Under the pieces are notes generated by a model, which made no database searches, was not told the DNA's origin, and was given only the letters and a program-made list of their open reading frames with translations. This document shows, piece by piece, positions 17,363-25,818 of a stretch of DNA of 35,327 nucleotides; position 1 is the first letter of the stretch; each line of letters begins with the position of its first letter. A program made the position numbers and the translations under genes. Source of the stretch: an uncultured Granulosicoccaceae bacterium (GTDB lineage Bacteria; Pseudomonadota; Gammaproteobacteria; Granulosicoccales; Granulosicoccaceae); the NCBI GenBank assembly GCA_937920585.1, contig CAKZSB010000192.1, positions 1 through 35,327 of the forward strand. The letters run 5' to 3'.

Positions 17363-17848
17363 ATGGGTAAAACGAAGAAAAAGAAAAGCGCTGGCGACGG
17401 CGGCGGTCGCATCGCGGCAAACAAACGCGCACGCTACGACTATGCCGTCGAGCAGACCTACGAAGCCGGACTGGTGATGCTGGGCTGGGAGATCAAGAGT
17501 ATCCGTGCCGGACGCGTGCAGCTATCGGAGAGCTACGTCATCATCCACCGCGGCGAGGCCTGGCTTCATGGCTGCCATATTACGCCACTCTCCTCTGCCT
17601 CAACGCATGTCGTGGCAGAGCCTGTGCGGCGGCGCAAGTTACTGCTGCACCGCGACGAACTAAGCAAACTAATCGGCTCGGTCGAGCGCAAGGGCTACAC
17701 CATCGTGCCGCTCGCGCTGTACTGGAAGCGCGCCAGGGTAAAACTCGAGATCGGCCTTGCCAAAGGTAAAAAGACTCATGACAAACGGGCGACTGAAAAA
17801 TCCCGCGACTGGGCGCGTGAGAAAGAGCGCCTGATGAAGCACGGCTAG
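17363..17848 (+). CDS. smpB: SsrA-binding protein SmpB
   Basis: The 161-residue partner of tmRNA in trans-translation shows [51 protein letters not shown] and the C-terminal tail [20 protein letters not shown], which enters the ribosomal mRNA channel. ATG 17363 (MGKTKKKK) is the family start; the frame opens 51 bp earlier inside ratA. No tmRNA gene is in the window. It converges on dnaQ with nine bp between stops. Confidence 0.97.
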   Translation: MGKTKKKKSAGDGGGRIAANKRARYDYAVEQTYEAGLVMLGWEIKSIRAGRVQLSESYVIIHRGEAWLHGCHITPLSSASTHVVAEPVRRRKLLLHRDELSKLIGSVERKGYTIVPLALYWKRARVKLEIGLAKGKKTHDKRATEKSRDWAREKERLMKHG

Positions 17849-17857
17849 CGCCGCGAT

Positions 17858-18583
17858 CTAATGCTGATCGAGCTGAAGATTGCTCCAGACACAACCCGAC
17901 TCGCCCTTCTCCGCCAACCGGGCTAACCAGGCACCGTGCGCCTGAATCTCCTCGAGTGTCGCGGTGACCACTGGTAAATCTTCGTGAGTAACCAGGTTGA
18001 CAGCCTGCGCCGCCGCGCTGTTATCGGCTTCGCTATCGAGAGCTGACTCCAGCAGCAGTGCGGACTGGCCGCCAGTCATCAGCAAATAGACATCGGCCAG
18101 AATTTCCGCATCCAGCAGCGCGCCGTGTAGCTTTCGCCGCGTGTTGTCGACACTCAAGCGGCGGCAGAGTGCGTCGAGACTATTGCGCTGACCGGGAAAC
18201 TTTTTGCGCGCCACCGCCAGTGAATCTGTCACCAGCTCGCAACTGAGATCGGTGCGCGTATTGGCTTTGCACAGGCGCAGCTCGTGATCGATGAAGGCAA
18301 CGTCAAACGCGGCGTTGTGAATGATCAGCTCGGCACCTTCTATGAAGGCCAGAAACTCATCCACGATGTCGGCAAAGCGGGGCTTGTCAGCGAGAAATTC
18401 CGAGCTGATGCCGTGCACTTCCAGAGCACCGGCATCGATCGCTCGATCGGGCTGCAGATACTGATGGTAGTGTCGCCCGGTCAGCCGACGATCGATAATC
18501 TCGACGCCGCCAATTTCGATAATTCGATGGTCGAGCGCCACCTCAAGGCCGGTGGTCTCGGTGTCGAGAACGATTTGACGCAT
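17858..18583 (-). CDS. dnaQ: DNA polymerase III epsilon subunit (proofreading exonuclease)
   Basis: The 241-residue DEDDh exonuclease has Exo I VLDTETTGLE (Asp7, Glu9), Exo II IHNAAFDVAFIDHE (Asp94) and Exo III HGALLDAEILADVYLL (His153, Asp158). The length matches E. coli DnaQ (243 aa). It proofreads within the Pol III core. The ATG at 18583 begins MRQIVLDTETTG with no N-terminal extension. The upstream methyltransferase ends 36 bp before it; the rnhA gene that usually sits at this spot is missing. Confidence 0.96.
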   Translation of the reverse strand: MRQIVLDTETTGLEVALDHRIIEIGGVEIIDRRLTGRHYHQYLQPDRAIDAGALEVHGISSEFLADKPRFADIVDEFLAFIEGAELIIHNAAFDVAFIDHELRLCKANTRTDLSCELVTDSLAVARKKFPGQRNSLDALCRRLSVDNTRRKLHGALLDAEILADVYLLMTGGQSALLLESALDSEADNSAAAQAVNLVTHEDLPVVTATLEEIQAHGAWLARLAEKGESGCVWSNLQLDQH

Positions 18584-18619
18584 TTGTTGCTGAACCTGCT
18601 TACGCCGACGGCAAGGCGA

Positions 18620-19411
18620 TCATCGTTGGGGTTTTTCGTCGCGAGCGCGATTGGCTACAGCTCCGCGCTGCGCAAACGCACCGGTGATCAGGCGGCCCCT
18701 GCCAGCTCGCCATTGCGGGCGCACTCGAGTGAGTGTGGTACTGACTTTACGGGCATGGATCAGGTAGATTCCACCAACAAAGCCGGCCACAGGCTGCGCG
18801 CGCTCAAGATGCCGCGCGCCTTTGAGGATTCGGCGACGCGCCACTGGCGGACGGAGAAAGACCGTCTCGACCTTGATAGTCCGAAAGCCAAGTACAGATA
18901 GCCAGTCGGTCAGGCGAGAGCGGCTGTAGGTTCTTCCGCACCAGGGCACACTGTTACGCAAGCCGCCGACGGCGCGCGCGACCCCGAACATGCTGTAGGG
19001 GTTTATGCCCAGTATCAACAGATGGCCGTCTGCAGTGAGCACTCTGTCGGCCTCGCGAAGGGCGCCGTGCGGGTTCTCGCAGAATTCCAGCGAGTGGGGA
19101 TAGAAAACCAGATTGACGCAGTTGCTGCTGATGGGCAGGTGCTCGAGTTCGCCGGATATCTGGACGTTGTCGACGTCGGACTCGCTGTCGACGACAACCC
19201 GGCGATACAAGCCTGCGCTGGCGAGCAAATTCTTGTCCGGACTGATCTGGCCGACCTGCAGCCCCTGATATCCGAATATATCTGGCAGGATATCCTGAAG
19301 CTTGGTCTCTACGGTGTCGAGCACTGCCGAACCGAGCGGACCGGCATACCAGTCACGCAGTTGAGGCTGCGCCGCTGCCCAGTCTGGTGTCTTTTTCCTG
19401 AAATCTCCCAT
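18620..19411 (-). CDS. Class I SAM-dependent methyltransferase, YafS-like
   Basis: The 263-residue protein has a Rossmann-type methyltransferase layout. Motif I is degenerate (FGYQGLQVGQ instead of GxGxG). It is followed by YRRVVVDSESD, GELEHLPISSNCVNLVFYPHSLEF (the methyltransferase-11 style motif) and LREADRVLTADGHLLILGIN. The substrate is unknown; E. coli YafS is uncharacterised. Its place beside dnaQ and mltD supports orthology with yafS. The basic C-terminal tail after residue 225 looks disordered. A TTGACA lies upstream on the same strand, but its -10 box is unclear. Confidence 0.8.
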   Translation of the reverse strand: MGDFRKKTPDWAAAQPQLRDWYAGPLGSAVLDTVETKLQDILPDIFGYQGLQVGQISPDKNLLASAGLYRRVVVDSESDVDNVQISGELEHLPISSNCVNLVFYPHSLEFCENPHGALREADRVLTADGHLLILGINPYSMFGVARAVGGLRNSVPWCGRTYSRSRLTDWLSVLGFRTIKVETVFLRPPVARRRILKGARHLERAQPVAGFVGGIYLIHARKVSTTLTRVRPQWRAGRGRLITGAFAQRGAVANRARDEKPQR

Positions 19412-19431
19412 TTACTGAATATACTCCATAA

Positions 19432-19451
19432 GCGAATCTGTTTCCTGTCAA
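19432..19451 (-). promoter_or_regulatory. Possible -35 element of the yafS-like gene
   Basis: A perfect TTGACA reads on the minus strand at 19446-19451. The best downstream -10 is poor (TATGGA at 15 bp spacing). It is recorded as a candidate only. Confidence 0.2.
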
Positions 19452-19528
19452 TTTATCAGCACCCGTTTCACAGCGCCGACAGCAAACAATTCGCGGAAAT
19501 AATTTGTCTTTGTAAACCCTGGCGAACA

Positions 19529-21067
19529 ATGTCTAAACCACTGCTCTCATTGCCAATCCGGTCGCTGTTTCTTTGGCTCGCGACCAGTGTACTGGCGACC
19601 AACAGCGCCGCGAACTCAACGGATTTTCGCAAGCCAGCGAACCACGCAGCGATAGACGCCTCAGGGGCTCCCCCCCCACTAGCACTGATTGCAGATGATC
19701 TTCTGACCCGGATAGGCAGCGACAACAGCCTGCCTGCAACGGATAACCCCCGGGTGCAGCGGCAAGTGGAGTTTTTTCTGTCTGGCCCGCAGGCGCTGCG
19801 GGCAACACTGCGGCGCGCGCGGCCATATCTATTTAATATTGTGACTGAACTTGAACAGGCAAGCCTGCCGACAGGCCTTGCTTTGCTGCCGGCGATCGAA
19901 AGTGCCTTCGATCCAAAAGCAGTCAGCCCGATGCATGCCGCCGGACTTTGGCAATTTATACCCGCCACCGGTGATCGCTATGGCCTTACGCTGAACCGGC
20001 AGTACGATGGTCGGTTCAGTCCGGCCGACTCCACCATGGCCGCCGTGCGCTTTCTGACCGCACTCGGAGAACACTACGAGGGTGACTGGCTACTCGCGCT
20101 CGCCGCCTACAACACCGGGCCCGGCAACGTCGACCGCGCCATCGCCCGGGCAAAGCGTGAGGCGCTGCCCGTCAATTACTGGGACTTATCCCTGCCCCGC
20201 GAAACGATGGATTACGTTCCTCGCCTGCTCGCGCTGCTGCGGATCGTGGCGCAACCTCAACGCTACAACATCGAGTTACCTTTTATTGCCAATGAGCCGC
20301 ACTTGCTTGCCATCGATATGCAACAGCGGTTTTCACTATCGAACATTGCCGAATTTACCGATCTCTCCATCGCCGAATTGCGCCGCCACAACCCGGCACT
20401 GAAAGCCGATGCATCGCCGGAACAGGGCCCGCATACGCTGCAACTTCCAGCGGCACTTGCCCGGTCGATCAACGATACCAGGCGGCGGGAGCCCGATCGG
20501 GTCTGGCACAACGTACCCGCTGTCCATGTGGTGGTCAGTGGCGATTCACTGAGCGAGTTAGCCCGAACTTACGAGACTTCGGTTGATCGACTGCAGGCAC
20601 TCAACAACCTGCCCGATACCCGAATCGGAATTGGCAAGAAACTAACCGTGGGCGTATCGCAGGCGCCCGATCGCCCGCTAGATGAAACCAGTCAAATCAG
20701 CTGCCATGGCGTCGCTAAAAATTTGAACTACCAGTACGGCACCCATACGGTGCGCTCCGGCGACAGTATCTGGAGCATCGCTCGCACACTCGGCACACAA
20801 TCGGGAAAACTGCGAAGCTGGAATGACATGGGCGGCGAAAAACGCGTGCTGTCGATCGGCGAACAGATGCACCACGCGTCACTGAAGCCGAAGAAGGAGC
20901 GCGATAACATTATTCGCTACCGGGCGCGCGCAAACGACAGCCTGACCGCAATCGCCGAAAAATTCGGCATAACCACACTCGATTTGAGGCGCTGCAATTC
21001 ATCGCTTCAATCGGACCCGCGAGTCGCCCCAGGTCAATTAGTGCTGATCCCCGTGAGACCTTCCTGA
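19529..21067 (+). CDS. mltD: Membrane-bound lytic murein transglycosylase D with three LysM domains
   Basis: The 512-residue protein cleaves peptidoglycan glycan strands to 1,6-anhydro ends. The N-terminus (LLSLPIRSLFLWLATSVLA) is a signal peptide without a clear lipobox cysteine, unlike E. coli MltD. The SLT domain has the catalytic Glu124 in LLPAIESAFDPKAVSP, then AAGLWQFIPATGDRYGL and LALAAYNTGPGNVDRAI. Three LysM modules start near residues 332, 405 and 463 (VVSGDSLSELA, VRSGDSIWSIA, RANDSLTAIAEKFG). ATG 19529 fits the signal peptide; the frame is open further upstream through the yafS region, which is coincidental. The gene is divergent from the methyltransferase. Confidence 0.93.
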   Translation: MSKPLLSLPIRSLFLWLATSVLATNSAANSTDFRKPANHAAIDASGAPPPLALIADDLLTRIGSDNSLPATDNPRVQRQVEFFLSGPQALRATLRRARPYLFNIVTELEQASLPTGLALLPAIESAFDPKAVSPMHAAGLWQFIPATGDRYGLTLNRQYDGRFSPADSTMAAVRFLTALGEHYEGDWLLALAAYNTGPGNVDRAIARAKREALPVNYWDLSLPRETMDYVPRLLALLRIVAQPQRYNIELPFIANEPHLLAIDMQQRFSLSNIAEFTDLSIAELRRHNPALKADASPEQGPHTLQLPAALARSINDTRRREPDRVWHNVPAVHVVVSGDSLSELARTYETSVDRLQALNNLPDTRIGIGKKLTVGVSQAPDRPLDETSQISCHGVAKNLNYQYGTHTVRSGDSIWSIARTLGTQSGKLRSWNDMGGEKRVLSIGEQMHHASLKPKKERDNIIRYRARANDSLTAIAEKFGITTLDLRRCNSSLQSDPRVAPGQLVLIPVRPS

Positions 21068-21139
21068 ATCGCCATAATTCCGACACCGGTTAGCTTGTAA
21101 CATCTGTGCAACGAAAAAACCGCAGCAGATTTGACAAGT

Positions 21140-21934
21140 ATGGCTCAGCTGATCATTACCAGCGACAGTGGCGAAACCAGTCAACACCTCATCACTGAAG
21201 AAACGGTCACCATTGGCCGAAGAAAAGACAACTCTCTGTGCTTGTCGCACCTGTCGATCAGTGGCCACCACGCCACAATCAGAACAGCAAATGGCTGCCT
21301 CATAATCGAGGATCTCGGCAGTACCAACGGCACGCTGGTCAATGGCCACCCGATTGAAAGCCATGTACTGACTCATCGCGACCAGATAACACTCGGCATG
21401 TTTGAACTCCAGTACACCGAGCCTGCCGTGGAGCCATTGGCCCCTGCACACCAGGCAGCGTCTGCACCTGTCTCGGCTGAGTTAATCCAGTCACCGGAAA
21501 ATCCCGCCAGCCATCGCATCGATCCGGATCTTGGCGCAGCACTCGATGACGGAGCGACGCATACCCGAATGCCAATCGCGCCAGCGTTCGCAGACCAGTC
21601 CGAAGAGCACATTGAACTGGAGGCCGATACGCGGGCAATCGTGTCCGAAATTGCAGCGCTGCGGGTAGAGAGCGGACCTAAATCGGGTGACGTCTATGTG
21701 CTGGAAAAAAATGTCACTACACTGGGCAAACGTGGCGATCAGGCCGGCGCTATCGCGCGCAAAGACAGTGGCTACTATTTTGTGCCGCTATGCCTTGACG
21801 CTGGCAATGGCCGGATAAAGATCAATGGCACAGGGCTCACACCGAAATCGGAGATAAAACTCGCCACCGGTGACAACCTTGAACTCGCCGGCGCAAAACT
21901 GGAATTCATCTATCCGTTTTACGATGCGGGCTGA
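21140..21934 (+). CDS. FHA-domain protein with a second, degenerate FHA-like module
   Basis: The 264-residue cytoplasmic protein has a good FHA domain at about 23-92: VTIGRRKDNSLCL, LSISGHHATI and EDLGSTNGTLVNG, the phosphothreonine-binding loops. A low-complexity linker (about 95-165) follows. A second module (about 175-258) runs VYVLEKNVTTLGKRGD, DSGYYFVPL, IKINGTGL and LATGDNLELAGAKLEFIY, which mimics an FHA fold but lacks the GSTNG core. No transmembrane segment is seen. The start is ATG 21140; a TTG at 21131 would add three residues. It lies 72 bp after mltD. No Ser/Thr kinase gene is in the window, so the partner is unknown. Confidence 0.85.
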   Translation: MAQLIITSDSGETSQHLITEETVTIGRRKDNSLCLSHLSISGHHATIRTANGCLIIEDLGSTNGTLVNGHPIESHVLTHRDQITLGMFELQYTEPAVEPLAPAHQAASAPVSAELIQSPENPASHRIDPDLGAALDDGATHTRMPIAPAFADQSEEHIELEADTRAIVSEIAALRVESGPKSGDVYVLEKNVTTLGKRGDQAGAIARKDSGYYFVPLCLDAGNGRIKINGTGLTPKSEIKLATGDNLELAGAKLEFIYPFYDAG

Positions 21935-21958
21935 TTCGACCACTCGCGAAGTAAAGCT

Positions 21959-22867
21959 TCAGGCAAACACGCCTGTCGACAGGTAGCGATCGCCGCGATC
22001 ACAGACGATCGCGACTATCAAACTATTCTCTACTTCCTGCGCGAGCCCGAGCGCGGCATAGACCGCTCCACCTGACGACACTCCGCAAAATATCCCTTCT
22101 GTCGTTGCCATCCGCCGGGAGGTATTTTCAGCATTTTCCTGCGAGACATCGATAATTCTGTCAACCCGCGATGGCTCGTATATTTTCGGCAGGTAGGCTT
22201 CGGGCCAACGCCGGATGCCTGGAATATTGGAGTTCTCGGTCGGCTGACAGCCAACGATCCGGATATCAGGGTTGCGCTCTTTCAAATAACGCGATACTCC
22301 CATTATGGTGCCGGTAGTCCCCATCGACGAGACGAAATGAGTCACCTGCCCACCCGTTTGCTGCCAGATTTCCGGGCCTGTTGAATGGTAGTGCGCCGCC
22401 GGATTGTCCGGATTGGCAAACTGATCCAGTACCACGCCTTGACCGTCGTTTGCCATTTGCTGAGCCAGATCCCGAGCGTACTCCATACCCTGGTCCTGCG
22501 TTACCGAGATAAGCTCGGCACCGTAGACGCTCATCGTCAGGCGCCGCTCCTCACTCATGTTGTCGGGCATGATCAACTTCATGCGATAGCCGCGCACCGC
22601 TGCCGCCATGGCAAGCGCGATACCGGTGTTGCCACTGGTCGCCTCGATCAGTGTATCGCCGGGCGAAATATCACCCCGCTCTTCAGCCGCACGAATCATA
22701 TTCACGGCCGGCCTGTCTTTGACCGAGCCGGCAGGATTATCGCCTTCAAGCTTCACGGCGATACGGTTGCCGTTTGCACCATCAAAAATTCTTTGCAGCT
22801 GACACAGCCGGGTTGCGCCAATTTGATCTGCCAGCGCTTTGATTGGCGGGTGCGAATTTTCAGTCAT
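21959..22867 (-). CDS. cysM: Cysteine synthase B
   Basis: The 302-residue PLP enzyme makes cysteine from O-acetylserine and sulfide or thiosulfate. The PLP lysine is Lys50 in NPAGSVKDRPA. TSGNTGIALA and the phosphate-binding GTTGTIMG loop are intact, as is GVSSGGAVYAA near the end. NPAGSVKDR, the NSNIPGIRRWPEAYLP segment and the length favour CysM over CysK. ATG 22867 lies behind ACGGAACG; the upstream in-frame extension is not conserved. It follows miaA by 53 bp on the same strand, where many gammaproteobacteria carry hfq. Confidence 0.93.
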   Translation of the reverse strand: MTENSHPPIKALADQIGATRLCQLQRIFDGANGNRIAVKLEGDNPAGSVKDRPAVNMIRAAEERGDISPGDTLIEATSGNTGIALAMAAAVRGYRMKLIMPDNMSEERRLTMSVYGAELISVTQDQGMEYARDLAQQMANDGQGVVLDQFANPDNPAAHYHSTGPEIWQQTGGQVTHFVSSMGTTGTIMGVSRYLKERNPDIRIVGCQPTENSNIPGIRRWPEAYLPKIYEPSRVDRIIDVSQENAENTSRRMATTEGIFCGVSSGGAVYAALGLAQEVENSLIVAIVCDRGDRYLSTGVFA

Positions 22868-22920
22868 AGTCGTTCCGTGGACGATTGTCCGGTTTGAACG
22901 TGATTTGTATAGGCGATACA

Positions 22921-23901
22921 TCAACCTTCAAGGTGATGCGCACACCAGTGCTCGAGTGTGTCAAACAACTCGGGCGCAAGTCCCGGGCTCTCAAACGGGT
23001 CTGTTAGATGCAGATCATCCATGCGCCTCATCCAGGTGAACTGTCGCTTGGCCAGCTGCCGTGTAGCCGCCACCGCCTGATCGCGCATGTCGTCGCGGCT
23101 GCCTTCGCCGGCGAGCCAGCGCCACATTTGCCGGTAGCCTACACATCGCATGGACGCCTGCTCCGGGTCGTTGCGTTCATCCGCCATCAAGCGGGCCACT
23201 TCGGCTTCGAACCCAGCCGCCAGCATTTGATCAAAACGTTGTTCGATCAGCTGATGCAGTTGCGCGCGATCATTCGGATAGAGACCCAGTCGCAAAAAGT
23301 CGTAGTCCTCCGGCTGCCCACGGCCACGCTGGCGCACAAGCTCAGTGAGCGTGCTGCCGCTGAGCGCATGCACTTCAAGCGCACGCGTCAGACGCTGCGG
23401 ATCATTCGGGTGAATTCTCCGGGCAGACTGCGGATCAATTGCCCGCAATTTGTCGTGCAACGCTTCCCAGCCAAACTCGGCTGCAGCCTTCTCGATATCG
23501 GCCCTCACGGCCGGGCTGGCCTCGGGCAGATCAGTCAGACCATGCCAGAGGCTGTGAAAATAGAGCATCGTGCCACCCACCAGCAAGGGTATTTTCCGCC
23601 CTTCGCTAATGCGCAGAATTTCCCGCCTGGCATCGATCAGAAAGCGCGAAACAGAATAGCTCTGCCAGGGATCGACGAGATCAATCAGCGCATGTGGCGC
23701 AACCTTCAGTACCGCCGAGTCCGGCTTGGCGGTACCGATATCCATGCCGCGATAGACAAGCGCCGAGTCGACGCTGACGATCTCCATCGGAAATCGTTGC
23801 AGCAGCTCAAGTGCCAGCGCGGTTTTGCCTGCCGCGGTTGGCCCCAGCACACAAACGACCGGTAGCGTTTTTTCAGGCAAACGGGCGCTACCACGATCCA
23901 C
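22921..23901 (-). CDS. miaA: tRNA dimethylallyltransferase MiaA
   Basis: The 326-residue enzyme prenylates A37 of tRNAs reading UNN codons. Walker A is GPTAAGKT (20-27). It is followed by SVDSALVYRGMDIGTAKP, PHALIDLVDPW and the RQLAKRQFTWMRRM tRNA-contact segment. The GTG start at 23901 abuts the mutL stop directly, with GAGGGCGG just upstream as a ribosome site, so translation is probably coupled to mutL. The length is near that of E. coli MiaA (316 aa). Confidence 0.96.
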   Translation of the reverse strand: MDRGSARLPEKTLPVVCVLGPTAAGKTALALELLQRFPMEIVSVDSALVYRGMDIGTAKPDSAVLKVAPHALIDLVDPWQSYSVSRFLIDARREILRISEGRKIPLLVGGTMLYFHSLWHGLTDLPEASPAVRADIEKAAAEFGWEALHDKLRAIDPQSARRIHPNDPQRLTRALEVHALSGSTLTELVRQRGRGQPEDYDFLRLGLYPNDRAQLHQLIEQRFDQMLAAGFEAEVARLMADERNDPEQASMRCVGYRQMWRWLAGEGSRDDMRDQAVAATRQLAKRQFTWMRRMDDLHLTDPFESPGLAPELFDTLEHWCAHHLEG

Positions 23902-25737
23902 CTACCGCCCTCGCATGAACATTGAGTCCATCTCTTTCATGCTGAGCTCCACCCATGTCGGGCGACCGTGATTGCACTGATCAGTGTTGGGCGTACGCTC
24001 CATATCGCGCAGCAGCGCATTCATTTCCATCACAGTCAACTGGCGATTAGCTCGCACCGAGCCGTGGCAGGCCATGGTCGACAACAGCTTGTTGGTCTCC
24101 TCTTCCACGCGGTAACTATATCCCGATTCGGCGATATCAGAGAGCACGTCTCTGAGCAATTTTTCAGCATCGCAGCGCTGTAACTCAACCGGCACACTGC
24201 GAACAACCAGCACGTCAAGGCCTCGCCGGTCGGTCTGCATGCCGACCTGTTCAAAGAGCTCCATATTTTGTTCAGCGAGCGCGGCCTCCTGTTCACTGAC
24301 ATGCACGGTAACCGGCAACAGCAAAGGTTGGGACCTCACTGCACCGCTCGAGTGCTGCCCCTTCAGGCGTTCGTAGGTCACGCGCTCATGGGCTGCATGC
24401 GCATCGACCATGATCAGACCCGACTGACTTTGCGCCAGTATAAATGCGCCATGCACATGGGCCAGAGCGTAACCCAGCGGCGGCACCTGCTCGTCGTCAA
24501 CGGCTACGGCGCCAGCTGAGCCGGGCGGTGCACCCGCGGGGCGCGCGCCAGCAGACGGTGCCGGTCCGCTGCGAACAAACTCGGCGTAGCGAGTCTGCCC
24601 TTCGCGCGCATTCAGCGACATGTTCGATTGCTGAGGCTGATAGGGCGCGCGGCTGTTCGATCCGCCACTGCCCCTGGCCGGGGCTGCTGAAACAGATTCC
24701 ACGGGGTCTTGCGGGGCCGGCGCCTGCTCCACCCCAGTGGCGCCAACCGCCAGCGCACTTTTCACGGTACTGGCGACAAAACCGTGCACACTCCTGCTGT
24801 CGCGAAATCGCACCTCCAGCTTACCCGGGTGAACATTGACATCGACATCGCCGGGTTCCATCGTCAGATATAACGCGTAGGCGGGATGTCGTGCGTGGTA
24901 CATCAGGTCGGCATAAGCCAGTTTCACCGCGTGAGAAATCGTCCGGTCGCGAACAATTCTGTCGTTCACATAAAAATACTGTTGATCCGCCTGGCTACGC
25001 GAAAACACTGGTCTGGATATCCAGCCCTGCAGCGACAGCCCGGCCGCCTCGCGGGAGACGAACAACGCATTTTCCATAAACTCAGCGCCCAGCACACTCA
25101 GGACTCGCCGCTCCCCTGCCTCAACCCCCTGCCCGGCTGGCAGCGAGAAAACCTGTTTGCCATTGTGGCTGAGGGTGAATCCGATGTCCCATCTGGCCAG
25201 CGCGATCTTGCGCACTGCCGCGTCGATATGACCAAGCTCTGTCTTCTCGGCTTTCAGAAACTTTCGCCGTGCCGGCACGTTGAAAAAAATATCACGTACG
25301 CAGATTGTGGTACCCGCCGCACGCGATGCCGGTTTGAAGGATGTGTCGCCGGAAATGCTGTCTACGGTTATTTCCATGGCGTGTTGCTGATCGGCCGGCC
25401 GAGAGGTGACCGACACTCTCGCTACTGACGCTACACTCGACAGCGCCTCGCCGCGAAAGCCCATCGATCGCACCTGCTCCAGATCCTCCAGCGACTGAAT
25501 CTTGCTGGTCGCGTGACGGGTCAACGCCAGCGGCAGTTCAGCCTCGGGAATACCGCAGCCGTTATCGCTAATCGTGATTTGCCGTATTCCGCCGCCGTGA
25601 ATATCGACCGAAACTTCAGTCGCACCGGCGTCGATACAGTTTTCGAGAAGTTCCTTGACCACCGAAGCGGGACGGTCAATGACCTCGCCCGCAGCGATTT
25701 GATTGACCAGGTGATCCGGGAGTTGCTGAATCGGCAT
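23902..25737 (-). CDS. mutL: DNA mismatch repair protein MutL with endonuclease motif
   Basis: The 611-residue protein has the GHKL ATPase: IAAGEVIDRPASVVKELLEN, DAGATEV, DNGCGIP, RHATSKI and GFRGEALSSVASV. After a Pro/Ala/Ser-rich linker (about 340-420), the C-terminal domain carries DAHAAHERVTYE, matching the DxHA-x2-E-x4-E nicking motif, plus ACHGSVRAN and CNHGRPTWVEL. E. coli MutL lacks this motif and relies on MutH; Pseudomonas-type MutL has it. The start is ATG 25737, with GGAG six bases upstream; an ATG at 25749 has no ribosome site. It follows the amidase gene and is coupled to miaA. Confidence 0.97.
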   Translation of the reverse strand: MPIQQLPDHLVNQIAAGEVIDRPASVVKELLENCIDAGATEVSVDIHGGGIRQITISDNGCGIPEAELPLALTRHATSKIQSLEDLEQVRSMGFRGEALSSVASVARVSVTSRPADQQHAMEITVDSISGDTSFKPASRAAGTTICVRDIFFNVPARRKFLKAEKTELGHIDAAVRKIALARWDIGFTLSHNGKQVFSLPAGQGVEAGERRVLSVLGAEFMENALFVSREAAGLSLQGWISRPVFSRSQADQQYFYVNDRIVRDRTISHAVKLAYADLMYHARHPAYALYLTMEPGDVDVNVHPGKLEVRFRDSRSVHGFVASTVKSALAVGATGVEQAPAPQDPVESVSAAPARGSGGSNSRAPYQPQQSNMSLNAREGQTRYAEFVRSGPAPSAGARPAGAPPGSAGAVAVDDEQVPPLGYALAHVHGAFILAQSQSGLIMVDAHAAHERVTYERLKGQHSSGAVRSQPLLLPVTVHVSEQEAALAEQNMELFEQVGMQTDRRGLDVLVVRSVPVELQRCDAEKLLRDVLSDIAESGYSYRVEEETNKLLSTMACHGSVRANRQLTVMEMNALLRDMERTPNTDQCNHGRPTWVELSMKEMDSMFMRGR

Positions 25738-25818
25738 CGATGGCTCCATAAAAGAGCGCCAATTCTAGCAGGGTGTTGCCCGCAAGCAGGCAGCAGATAC
25801 CGTTATCAGGGTAGTGAC

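Noticed and set aside
17849..18619. A tmRNA gene next to smpB
   Set aside because: The space after smpB is nine bases and then dnaQ; no tRNA-like ends or tag frame are present.
19022..19528. Upstream extension of the mltD frame by 169 residues
   Set aside because: It is antisense to the yafS-like gene, and the signal peptide begins only at 19529.
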